A DNA stretch of 42,672 nt from Verrucomicrobia bacterium SCGC AAA164-M04. Lineage in GTDB: Bacteria > Verrucomicrobiota > Verrucomicrobiae > Verrucomicrobiales > Akkermansiaceae. How positions within the stretch are numbered: the stretch's first letter is position 1; every line of letters starts with the position of its first letter. Shown here piece after piece: positions 25,725-36,600 of the stretch. Position numbers and translations under genes: made by a program. Location of the stretch: contig KB912115.1 in assembly GCA_000383735.1 (NCBI GenBank), positions 1 to 42,672 of the forward strand, read 5' to 3'. Below the pieces are notes generated by a model. It worked only from the letters and a program-made list of their open reading frames with translations. It made no database searches and had not been told where the DNA came from.

Positions 25725-27707
25725 ATGAAAATCGACGCACCAAGCCGCTTTCAGAATTCGTTTTTCCAGGAAAAAGCCTGCCCGGAGCTAAGCGGGTTAG
25801 ATCTGCTGATGAAACGTTTTGCGGGAAAATGGAAGCGACGGAGTTCGGTTCTGAAGCCATGGATAAGAATCGTCGAGGTTGCGGAGGTTGAGCGTAAACA
25901 ATTGGAGACTTTGACCGATAAGGAAATTAATCGGTTTATCAGGGAGTCACGACTTAAGGTTACTGGAGATACTTCGCCGGCCCCCAAAGTCCTCGCTTTA
26001 ATCTGCGAAGTTTCCCGTCGCGAGTTAGGCCTAACTCCCTACCGGGTCCAAATGCTTTCTGCTCTTGCTTTAATTGAGGGATACTTAGCTGAGATCGATA
26101 CGGGAGAAGGGAAGACTCTCTCAATCGCGCTTGCAGCGGCTTTTGAAGCTTGGAAAGGTGATCCGGTTCATGTCATCACAGCAAATGATTATTTGGCTAA
26201 GCGTGATGCGTTAACGATGAAGCGTTTCTACGCGCGGCTTGGGATTACGGTGGCCTCGGTTATTGGGAAAACCGAACCGGAAAATCGGCGAGAGGGATAT
26301 CAGGTGGATGTCACTTACACCACAGCTAAGGAGGTTGCGGCTGATTTTCTGCGAGATCGACTTCAATTAGGGGAATGGGAACGGTCAGGTATGCGTCAAC
26401 ACGTGCGTAGGTTTGTAAAAGCTCGAGGAAGTGGGGTGAAGCTTACTCAAAGAGGACTTTTCCGAGCTCTTGTTGACGAGGCGGACAATGGTCTGATCGA
26501 TGAGGCGGTCACTCCGCTCCTAATTAGCCAAAAAGTTGAGTCTGAGGAACTACGACAAGCTTGTCTTGGCGCTTGGGGAGTTGCTGATTTTTTGAGACCT
26601 AATATAGACTATAAAGTTCACCGAGGACGCCGGGAGGTGAATTTGACGGACGCAGGTGAAGACAAGGTCGATCAGGAAGCTGAATTTCCGAACACACCGC
26701 TTTGGCGTTGCCCTGATCGTCGTCGTGAAATGATATTGCTCGCTCTAGAAGCACAAGAGTTTTTCACCTTAGGTTCCCATTACATCATTGAGGATGGAAA
26801 AATTGTAATCATTGATGAGAGCACGGGGCGTCCGATGCCAGATCGTTCTTGGAAACTGGGTCTTCACCAAATCGTCGAAGCGAAGGAAGGTGTTGAAATC
26901 ACGGCGCCAAGCTCGACAATTGCTCAGATCTCATTTCAGAGGTTTTTTCAAAAATATCGTAAGCTTTCTGGGGCCACCGGGACGGCTCGCGAAATTGCCG
27001 ACGAAGTTTGGGTGATTTATGGAGTTTCGACTCTTAAGATCCCTCGAAATCTTCCAAACGTCTCCCAATACCGGAACCCAAAATTCTACCTGAGTGAGGC
27101 TGATCGTGAGCATGCCGTGTCGGAGGAGATTCTAAGGTGCCATCAAAATTCCCAACCCGTTCTTGTTGGGACGCGGACTGTCACATCAAGCGAGCAATTG
27201 GGGCGTAAGTTGGGTCTTAAAGGTGTCGATCACGTGATTTTGAATGCGACTCGACTTTCTCGGGAGGCTGGAATTGTTGCGGATGCTGGACTTAAGGGGA
27301 GAGTCACCATAGCTACTAATATGGCTGGTCGAGGTACTGATATCGAGCTCGGCAAGGGCGTGAAGGAATTGGGAGGATTACATGTGATTGCAACTGAGCC
27401 CCATGAAGCTCGTAGGGTGGATCGTCAGCTGTTTGGGCGATCAGGTCGTCAAGGGGACCCTGGATCGGTGAGTCGGCACTATGCTTTCGATGATGTTCTT
27501 TTTCACACATTTCTGCCGAGTTTTGTGCACCGGATTATATCGAAAACTGCTAATTCGCTCACAGGTGAAATGGCTTTCCCTTTCCTTTGTCGTGGGCTTC
27601 TGAGGTATGTTCAGATGAGAGCAGAAAGATTGGCAATCTATCGTCGCAAACAGGTGTCCGAGAATGATCGTCGGCAGCGAGCTTCTCTTGGTTTTGTCCG
27701 TGACTAG
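25725..27707 (+). CDS. Short SecA-like export ATPase
   Basis: A 660-residue SecA-family motor from the ATG at 25725; TTG at 25713, right after the previous stop, is an alternative. All core ATPase motifs are intact: Walker A DTGEGKT (125-131), ITANDYLAKRDA, DEAD-type VDEADNGLIDEAVTPLLIS (near 250), the substrate cross-linking region YIIEDGKIVIIDESTGRPMP, LSGATGTA, TNMAGRGTDIELGKG and QLFGRSGRQGDPGS (near 568). Canonical SecA has about 840-900 residues; here the chain stops soon after motif VI, where the helical scaffold starts (LRYVQMRAERLAIYRRKQ). The wing domain and the zinc-binding SEC-C tail are missing. This is therefore not housekeeping SecA but a specialised paralogue, ending the operon just before the giant gene. 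Confidence 0.88.
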   Translation: MKIDAPSRFQNSFFQEKACPELSGLDLLMKRFAGKWKRRSSVLKPWIRIVEVAEVERKQLETLTDKEINRFIRESRLKVTGDTSPAPKVLALICEVSRRELGLTPYRVQMLSALALIEGYLAEIDTGEGKTLSIALAAAFEAWKGDPVHVITANDYLAKRDALTMKRFYARLGITVASVIGKTEPENRREGYQVDVTYTTAKEVAADFLRDRLQLGEWERSGMRQHVRRFVKARGSGVKLTQRGLFRALVDEADNGLIDEAVTPLLISQKVESEELRQACLGAWGVADFLRPNIDYKVHRGRREVNLTDAGEDKVDQEAEFPNTPLWRCPDRRREMILLALEAQEFFTLGSHYIIEDGKIVIIDESTGRPMPDRSWKLGLHQIVEAKEGVEITAPSSTIAQISFQRFFQKYRKLSGATGTAREIADEVWVIYGVSTLKIPRNLPNVSQYRNPKFYLSEADREHAVSEEILRCHQNSQPVLVGTRTVTSSEQLGRKLGLKGVDHVILNATRLSREAGIVADAGLKGRVTIATNMAGRGTDIELGKGVKELGGLHVIATEPHEARRVDRQLFGRSGRQGDPGSVSRHYAFDDVLFHTFLPSFVHRIISKTANSLTGEMAFPFLCRGLLRYVQMRAERLAIYRRKQVSENDRRQRASLGFVRD

Positions 27708-28132
27708 TTGTGGAATTGTGCTGACTAAGCGAGAAATAGATGCCTGAACTGGGTCCGCCAGAAATTGGAGGTTAAGTTTTTTAAACCCTATCTCTTCCTG
27801 CCTAAGGGAGATGAAGGCTCTTTGGGATCTTTTTGATTTATAATATATCGAAAGAGATTTAATTCTTAAAAAGAGACGGTTGATAAGTGGGGCTCCCTGG
27901 TGGTCAGATGTGCGATAAATGACTGAGGGATTTCAAGTTTTTCAAGGTGGGTGGTAATGTGTTCAAGCCGTAGTGGTTGTTTGTAACGCCCCAAAAGGGT
28001 TTTAGCGTATCTGTTTTAAGTGATAATTCTGAATTTGTTTTTATCTTCAGACGAATAATGAAAAACCTTCCACTCAATATTTAATTAAAATTTATTATCA
28101 ATAAATCTCAGAGTTTTAATAAGAGATTAAAC
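27708..28132 (+). promoter_or_regulatory. 425-base leader region before the giant gene
   Basis: This region separates the SecA-like gene from the giant repetitive gene and is AT-rich. A perfect TATAAT is at 27839-27844, but no matching -35 lies 16-18 bases upstream. Around 27986-28007 an imperfect hairpin (ACGCCCC, AAAA, GGG, then TTTT) could be a weak terminator. I compared the region by eye with a GEMM-type riboswitch and saw no match. No small gene is supported. Confidence 0.35.
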
Positions 28133-31100
28133 TTGTTAGGTTTATTGTGGGGAGACAGGTTCCCGCACCGGGTGTTTCCGATCTCCAAAAAGCCTTTGCC
28201 AAGAATATCTCGAAATCGGGATGATTCTTCGGCAAATTATGCGGTAGAGCAATTGGAGCCGAAAATACTTCTCTCGGCTGCGCCTATTGATGCTCCGGCC
28301 AATGCTTACTCTGAGTCTCCTCTAAGTTCAGTCGATTCTTCGGCTCTCGAAGGTGTTCGCTTCACCGATGTGATTGAAGCAGAAATAAGTTCAGATTTCT
28401 TCGATGGTGAAGACCAACAAGATGCCGCTCTTGGGTCGGGTGAGTCGTTTGAATGGGGAGATGGAGAGTCTCTTGTTGATCCAATTGTGATCGATAAAGA
28501 CCAGCGCCTGACTGGAACCGGTGAGACCGATAAAGATCTTATTATTAACGGAGTGTTCGCACCCGGAAATAGCCCAGGCCTCGTTGAGGTTGACGATTTT
28601 GATGCCAATGGTGTTTTGGAAATCGAGCTTTCCGGAACAGCTGCTGAGGATTTTGACCGCGTTATTGCAAGCGGTCATGCCCGGCTCGGCGGAACGTTAA
28701 TAATTTCCCTGCTCGATGGTTTTGAGCCACAGATTGGAGATGAGTTTCAGTTCCTGACTTTCTCGAGCCGTGAAGGGGATTTTGATGAAATTGAGGGCCT
28801 CAAGTTGAATGACGATTTAGCGCTTATTCCTTTTGTGACGGAGACTGGCTACATTTTGAAGGCTGTAGGAATTGGTCAACAAGCGATTGTTGATCTCTCA
28901 GATAACGCACAGCTTGTAATCGATGCTGGCAGTGAATCAATGAATGACCTCATTGAAGATGCGATCACTGGTCGTCAGGATCTCTCTCTCCTCACAGTGA
29001 CTGATTTCTTCGGTTCGATTACTCTTGGCTCCAATCAACTCAGTGGTCGTTTTGATGTCTCGGTTGAAGGTGATCGGATGATCTTCGGTCTTAGTGACGG
29101 AACTCTTTTCGTTGATTCAAATCCTGATGGTAAACTTCTCGACGGAAATGAAGCCGGTCTCCGGGTTCTCGACGTTCATGGTATCTTTGCTTTCGATCCC
29201 GATAACCAAGGTTTCGTTCTTTCTGCATCGGGTGACGTGAATGTCTACGGTTCGGATATTGAACTCGGTGGAAGAGTAGCTGTCACTTGGAATACTACTG
29301 AGCAAGATGTCATTAACGAATCCTTCACCGTTGGCACGACTTCAATTTCGGTGTCCGCGACTAGTGGCTCGGCCTTTTTAAGTGGCGATGATATTTCGCT
29401 CGAGACTGATGTCGCTAGCTTGTTTTTTGATTTCTCAATCGGTCTTAGCACATCAGCGCAGCTTGGGTTGGCAATCACGATTAACGACGAGTCATTGGTT
29501 TTTTCTGACTCGGCTCGCACCAATGTTGCAGTGACAGAAGTTAATGGATCATTCGAGATCTCTGATACAGGTGATTTTGATGTTTCACTTAGGGGAGTGC
29601 TAAATGTCGATTTGGTTGGTTTTGATGTTTCGAACGCAGCCGTCTTGCTAACTTATTCTTCTACTGAAAATGGTCGCGAATTTCAGGTGAGGACCCTTAA
29701 TCGGGTCGCCATCGCGGTGCAATCCAATGCGGGGGCTGCCAAAATCAGCTTTATTGCCGAGGCTCTTCCTGAGGATGGGATTGAGTTTATTTTTGCCTTC
29801 GATGAGCTTTCGCTAGTCTCCGACGAAGTTTCCTTGATCGATGCAAGTGGGGTTCTCCTTGGAAATATTGATGGGGTTGCCGGAGAGTTTTACGGCACCG
29901 CTGCGGCGCAGCTGGGGTCCACTTTTAACGCTGGAGCTAGGGTGGAGGGTCGTCTAAATACAACCGATCGGGAAATCTCTCGAACATTGCTACTTGGCGA
30001 TGGGGAGATTTCGATCAACTTCAGTGGCGAGGAGGTCTCCCAAAACTTTTTTGAGTTCACCGTTCTTGAGGTATTTTTTGAAATTGGTGACCGCATTCAA
30101 TATCGTGGGCGTGGGGATGCGCAGATTTCGTTTAGTCCTGAAACACTCACTTTGGGAGGCATTGATTATGAGGTTGAAGTGATCGCGGATGATGAGGTCG
30201 AGTTTTTTCTTGGGGTCGATTCTCTCACACCTGGTGTTTGGGGGCTCGATCTTGATGCTTCCGGGTTGTGGATCGCGAATGCTACGGTGTTGATTATCCG
30301 TTTTGTTGAAAGCGACAAATATACGGTGATAGCGACAGGTGATTTCGCTGCTCAGAATCTTGGTGACGTTTCAATTTCTGGAACGGGTCGTCTCGAGTTG
30401 AATGAATCTGGTCTAGTGATCGATACTGTAATGGAGCGTGATGGTAATCCGGCAGATGGAACCCGCCTCTTTTTCCCGCAAGGTTCGTCTGATATCAGGG
30501 CCGATTTTGGGATTCTAAATTTGAGTATTCGTGATCAAGACCTCTCGGGTGCTGCGATTATTACAACCCCAGAAGACTCTCTTCGAGTTCAACTGAGTCA
30601 GGTCCAAGCTAACTTTAGTGTTGGCTCTGGGAATCTCGGTCTTCGGGGCGGAGTAGGGGATATCACTCTTGGAAATGATGCCGTTTACGGTGGGGTAACC
30701 GGTTCGATCGTTTCATCAGGATTTACAGATTTTTCATTCTCTGGGAGATTTACGGTAGAGCTTAATTCCGGATCCGGTGTTCAAAATTACACCCAAGATG
30801 GTGACCAAATCGAACTTCCTGGTGGGCCATTTGTTCGTCTGTCGGGATACGGTCTGACGATCAATACCCAAGGAGAATCAATCACGGGTGACTTTGTTTT
30901 TGAGAATGGAAGGATTGACCCGATAACTGGAGCGGTTTCGTCGGGACCAGCCGGGGTGACGGATGAAAGGGTTCTCCTAGGATTTGCTCGAAATCTGCGT
31001 CTCTCGACCAGCGGGCTTTCGGTTGGAGAGATGGGGCTCTCGGGAGTTGTTGTGGTTTCTGAAAGTTTCCTCGCCGCGCAGTTAAAAGGCTCCTTCCTTT

Positions 31101-33670
31101 ACACCGAGGAACAAACCCGGGTAGAGGCAGATCTGGAACTCGAGATCAATACGGGGGATGACATCGTCACCTTAAATAGCCCAGTTGACGGCAAAACAAT
31201 CGATATTGCAGCGGGTGCTGGATTTGATCTTCGTGCTCAAGATTTTCTCATCGATCTTCAAGCGGCTATGTTCAGGGGGAGCTTTACCTTAAGTACTTCT
31301 GTGGTGGATGAGATGCCTTTCCTTAAGTTTGATTTCCAAGGTTTGGAAATTGATTTTGGAGGTAATTCTGATTCTCCGCTTCTTGAGCTTTCGGTTTCGA
31401 CTGGTAGTTTCGCTCTCTTCAATGAAGGTCTATATGGTGACCTTTCCGGCCTTAGTATTTCAGGAGGTTCGCTCGATGTTTCTGGGTCGCTCAGTTTTCA
31501 GTTTAACACTCTGTCGTTTGACTATGGTGGTGTTTCATCAGGAGACTTTAATCTCAAAGGACCGGATCTCGATTTGACTCTCGGTTCGCTTGCCTTCGAA
31601 GGTGCTATTCAATTCCGACTCATTAAGGCAGGACTCTCTGATTTGTTTGATGAGATTGGTTTGTCCGATCAAGATGGTTTCGAAGGTCTTGAGGTTACCT
31701 TTGCGGATGTCGGTCTGGTCCTTCCTGGTGGAGCTGGGAATGTCTCGGCAGTGAATGGTGGGCTCGTCCTTCGCCGTTCGGGCTATGCAGCGCAGTTGAG
31801 TGGTGTGGTGGAGATTGATACTCCTGATCTTGTTTTCTCTGGCTCGTCTGCTCTCAAAATCAATACCTTTGAAAAGGAAATTAAGTCTACGGTCGAGATA
31901 GCGGAAAACGTTATCACCTTGGATCTTGAAGAAGGGCCTTTTCTCGAGGTTGAATTCGAAGACACTGCCCTTTCCCTCCTTGGGATGAATTTAACAGGTG
32001 ACTTGACCTTAATTCTTTCGAGTGGACTTACCTCCGAGGGGATCGATGAGATTCTCGTAAATGCTAAAGGATTAAGTATTCAGGCAGATCTAGGGACAGC
32101 TAACTATGAGCTCACTAACCTGAATGGATTGCTCCTTGCTGATAGCAAGGGAGTAGCTGGTAGTCTCAAGGGAGGGATGTTTATCAATGATATTTCTGAT
32201 GCTTCTTTTACGATTAATACAGCTACGGTTGAGTTTAGCACTAGGAACGAAAGTCTCACCAAGGTTTTCAAGAATCGTCAGTATAATTTCCGGTCTGCTA
32301 ACTATTTTGAGATGGAAGCCACTGGGGTGGATGTCGAGGTAGACGGGGGAGCTGTTCGCGGTGACTTCCTCTTTACCTTGGATTCAGAGAATGGTTTGAA
32401 TACAACTGAGATGGTAGGAGGAGTGACCAACGCGGTCGTCGGGATCGGACCAAATGGAGAGGCAACTCTGCAAAATGGAAACGGTGCTTTTATTCTTACT
32501 GATGCTGGATTTGTTCTTGGATTCGATGGCGATCTTTCTCTGAATCTTCCTGACATTTCTGCTTCGGGTGCGTTTGGTGCGGAAATTAATACCACGTCTG
32601 AGTCCATTAATAGGAGTGTCATGGTGGCAGAAGAGCAGATTAACTTGGATTTTGCTGCTGGCCCATTTTTTGGTATTTCAGCTGAAGGGGGAACCCTTAA
32701 CGTTGGCGAGCAGGAGTTGACTGGGGATTTTGTTATCCAATCACGTGCTAATGGTGACCTGATTATCGCGGTCGATGACGCTACCACCACAATTACCGAT
32801 GGGACCACTGATTATCTCCAGATCGACGATGCTGTTGGCGCTATTATTTCGACAGCAGAAGGAGCTGCCTTCGAGATCTCGGGTTCGCTCTCAATTCTTC
32901 TGCCCAATCTTTCAGCCTCCGGAAATTTTCGGGTTTTGGTGAATAGTCTTAAGACTTCGGTGAATGAAACGATCACTGTTCGCGATGTCACGCGCTCGAT
33001 TCAGATTCGCGCAGGGCCCGTGGTGAATGTGATTGGAATAAACGCCCAATTAATGGTTGGCGAACAAGCACTTCAAGGAGGATTCTCCTTTGAAACCCTC
33101 GCAGATGGAGGGCTTTCCATCGAAGTGATCTCGGCGAGTCTTTTCCTCACTGCCAATGGCTCGACCCTCGTGAACGTCTCAGGTGCCAATGGTGACCTGA
33201 TCGCCGATGTCGATGGCTCAGATGGTGTTCTCACTGTTGGCTCTGCCGTCTTTAATATTCCGGGTATCTCTGTTTCCTCCAGTATGATGAGCGTGGAGTT
33301 AAATACTCGTTTCACTGCGGTGAATCGCATTGCGAATCTCGATGGACAAAGCGTCGATCTTGATCTACCTGCCGGACCATTTGTTCGTGTTTCGGTTCTC
33401 GATGGCTCCCTGACTTTATTTGGCATCACTGACGCGGGCGAAGATGCTGGACTGAGCGGAAACTTCTTCTTTGAAAAATCAGATGGTGTGTTGGTTCTCG
33501 CCGCATCTGAGGTGACCGTGGCGGTCGATCTCGATGGGAATGGCGGAGAGTTGACCGATGGTGAAGGCGCCTTTGTTCTGCGCCAGGATGGTCTTGCTGG
33601 AGTGCTGAAAGGCTCGCTGTCTCTCGCTGTTTCGGGAGTAGCCGCGGGAGCTGAAATTTTCCTCCGTATT
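28133..33670 (+). CDS. Giant LEPR-XLL-type repetitive surface protein, N-terminal 1,846 codons (broken at 33670)
   Basis: The frame has only TTG starts (28133 or 28145) after an upstream stop at 28082, so the start is uncertain. The N terminus is basic and not hydrophobic (RFPHRVFPISKKPLPRISR), then AVEQLEPKILLSA at residues 37-49, an LEPR-XLL-type motif used as an N-terminal tag by large PVC surface proteins. Residues of about 139-235 resemble beta-helix passenger segments (GVFAPGNSPGLVEV; GHARLGGTLIISLLDGFEP). The rest is repeats with the pattern 'INT...E(T/S)I', '(A/G)GPF(V)R(I/V)', 'L.G.F.F'. As written the frame continues to 33850 with 59 unrelated residues antisense to the gene, so I end it at the duplication edge. 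Reading on into the reversed spacer is seamless (LRI followed by NNTRSAVSETI). Probably an adhesin-like exported protein of the operon upstream. Confidence 0.8.
30999..33670 (+). repeat. Left arm of a 2,672-base exact inverted repeat
   Basis: Each base n pairs with base 73,671 minus n in the right arm. Compared stretches (30999-31046, 31321-31380, 33601-33670) are identical reverse complements, and the encoded protein is identical over 880 residues. Identity ends sharply at 33670. The left limit is set by the window edge, so the repeat may be longer. Confidence 0.95.
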
Positions 33671-36600
33671 CACGCGAACGCGGATGGTACCGCTGAGGAC
33701 GAGGTCGACTATTCCTATCACTTTTACATCTCCATTCGCTTCCAAAGCATAGAGAGGGCCTCCGGCTCCCTCTACCTTCACAAGTCCGAGAGTCGCGTTG
33801 TTAATGAGCAGGCCGCGAGCAAATGGATTGATCTCACCATTCTCCAATAGCGCTGGTCCTTCACCGATGAAGAGGGTTAATTCGGTTCCAGCGACGACCT
33901 GACGGCCACCGCTATTCACGAAGGAAACGTTACCCTCGATTGTGACGATGTCGCCGATATTGATGGTCGCTCCGAGAAGGGCCACACCGAAGACCAGCTC
34001 GGAATTGCTGAAGAAGACCTTGATACGGTCCGAGCCAATCTCGATCTCTTCATCAACGACTGCTCCCGTATTATTGAAGCGCAGGATCAAGGTGCCTCCA
34101 GCTTCAAGACTAGGAACGCTCGCTGCCAGAGTTCCGCTAATACTTGCCGCGATTCCGGTCGAGGTGATGATGAGTGCGCCTTCGCCATCGATGAGGTTTC
34201 CAGCCGAGCCATTGATATCGACCGCAGCGGTGACGTGGACGGCAGCAACCCGGGTGATCGTGCCGATTTGATCAAAGAAGAAGCTTCCGAAAATCGAAGC
34301 ATCCAAGCCCGTCAGAGATAGGGTGACATCGAGAACCGCGACGCGAACGAAGGGACCAGCTGGGAAGTTGACCGTTTCAGTTCCGCTTCCGAGATCAATC
34401 TCGCGGCTCACTGCCACGGGGCGGGTGTTGAGCTGGAGGTAAGTCTCGCCGACCGTGAAGGTGACATTTGGAATGGTGACCGCAATGGAAGTGATCGCGA
34501 GCGCTCCGGCGATGCCATCAGTTGTGATCTCAAAGTCGCCCGCCGCATTATCGACCACCACGATATCCGCGCCATCGGCAGTGAGGGTGATATCGACTTG
34601 AGAAGCAGTGACGCGCACGCTGCCATCATTTCGCTGCTCGAAGGTGAAGTTTCCGCTGAGGGTCTGATCGGCAATATTGATGCTGATATTTTCACCCGCG
34701 ATGTAGAGGAACGGTCCGGCAGGGAGAGTGAGCGAGCGCGGCTGGCCGAAGGTGGTGAAGCTCTCGTTGATCGCGGTTCCGGTGGTGTTCACCTCTAGCG
34801 TAAAGTCTGCGCTGGTGGAAACGTGAGGAACCTCAAAGCGGAGCTTGCCAGTGACCACCAGTCCGACGCCATCGGTGAGAAGGAGGATGTCGCCATCGGC
34901 ATTCTCGAGGATGAGGATTTCTTCAGTGGCAGTGCCAAAGGCGGCGCGGCCATTCGAGAGTGAGAGGCGGACGATATCGGCGTCATTGGCATCCTTGTAG
35001 CGGCTGATCGCGATGTCACCAGAGATGGACTGACCGGAGACTGCGATGAGAACGCCGATCGCTTCGATTTCCACAAATGGCGCGGTGACACTAGCAACTT
35101 CAGCAGCAGAGAAGACAACATCGACATTTTCAGTCTCCCCCGGAAAGACGATGGTCTGGTCGATTGCTTCGGTGAACTGGTTGATCCTCACGGTCACGGT
35201 GCCTTCCACGGTGATCTCAGGAAGACCAACGACTTGGATACGGCCAGTCGCGGAAACCGCGTAAAGAGTTCCGGTCGCGGTGTTTTCCTTCACGATGCCG
35301 ACTGTGGCTTGATCGATGAGAACGCCGCGCGCCTTGGAGTTGAGCGTGCCGTCGGCGAGGAGGACCGGGCCTTCGCCAATGAAGATGGTGACATTTTGGC
35401 CAGCCGCGACTTGCAGGTCACCGCGTGAGACAAAGGAGAAGGAACCCTCGATAGTGATGACATCGGCGATTTTGAGCGAGAGGCCATCAAGCGTGACTTC
35501 GAAAAGAGCTTCTTCACCGACACCGAAGTTGACGGAAATCTCACGAGCGCCGAGGCGGATGATCTCATCAACAATCGCTCCGGTGTTATTAATGCGGATA
35601 AATGTGGTCGCTCCGGCATCGATTCCCGGAAGGGCGACATCAACTTCACCTTGCACCACTCCGGCGACACCCGCTGGTAGGATGACCAAGGCACCACTAC
35701 CATTGGTGAGGGTTGAATCGGCCGACACCGAAGCCCTGACATTCACCATCGCGAGGCGGGTCACGCCTCCGGCTTGATCGAAGAAGAAATCGCCACTGAG
35801 GCCCGCCGCTGAATCTTCAACGGTCAGTCCGCCAAGAGTGAGACTGGTGCCGAGAAGCGCAACGCGAAGATAAGGTCCACCGGGAAGCGTGAGCATTTCC
35901 GGTCCAGTCCCGAAGTTGAACTCACCGCTCACTTCCTGTGGGCGGGTGTTTAGCTCGACGCGAACCTCTCCAGTGCCGAGCATGACACTTGGAACATTGA
36001 AGGCGAAGGTTTGGACACTAAGACCACCGACGATGCCATCTTCATTGATATCGAAGTCCCCTGCTCCACCGCTCACGGAGACCACACCACTGCCGATGTT
36101 GAGGGCGACATTGGAAGCAGAAAAGCTGACGCTGTCGTCAGAACGCTGCTCGAAGAAGAAGTTTCCAGAGAGAGTCTGCCCCGCGATTTCGACCTCCACA
36201 TTGTTGGCCTCGACACGAAGGAAGCGACCTTGTGGAAGATTGAGCGAACCCGGAATTCCGTTGACGATCGTGGTCTGATTGATGGCCCGCACGGTAGTGT
36301 TGATGCGGATGCCGAAGGTCGCGGTGGTGGTGAGCCCAGGGACGTTGAGAGAAACATCCCCATCGATTCCTCCCGCGATTCCGTCGTTGTAGATCAGTAG
36401 CCCCCCGATTCCATTGGAAATGGTCACGATGCCCTCGCCGAGAGAAAGATTCACGTAAGTTGCGGCGATGAGGATGTCGCCATTATTCTGACGCTCGAAG
36501 ATGAAGTTTCCGCTCAGGGCTTGATCGGCGATCACCAGAGAAACGTCATTTCCAGCGATACGAACGTAAGGTCCGGCTGGGAGGAAGAGAGTCTGAGGAG

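Noticed and set aside
27708..28132. Riboswitch (cyclic-di-GMP type) in the giant gene's leader
   Set aside because: The conserved core sequences were not found by eye on the + strand.
33479..33670. Last 63 residues of the - strand giant frame (TEENFSSRG onward)
   Set aside because: They read antisense through the + strand gene's repeat module and lack the repeat motifs.
33671..33850. Last 59 residues of the + strand giant frame (HANADG onward)
   Set aside because: They are antisense to the - strand continuation of the same gene and do not follow the repeat pattern, so they arise from the junction and are not a real C terminus.
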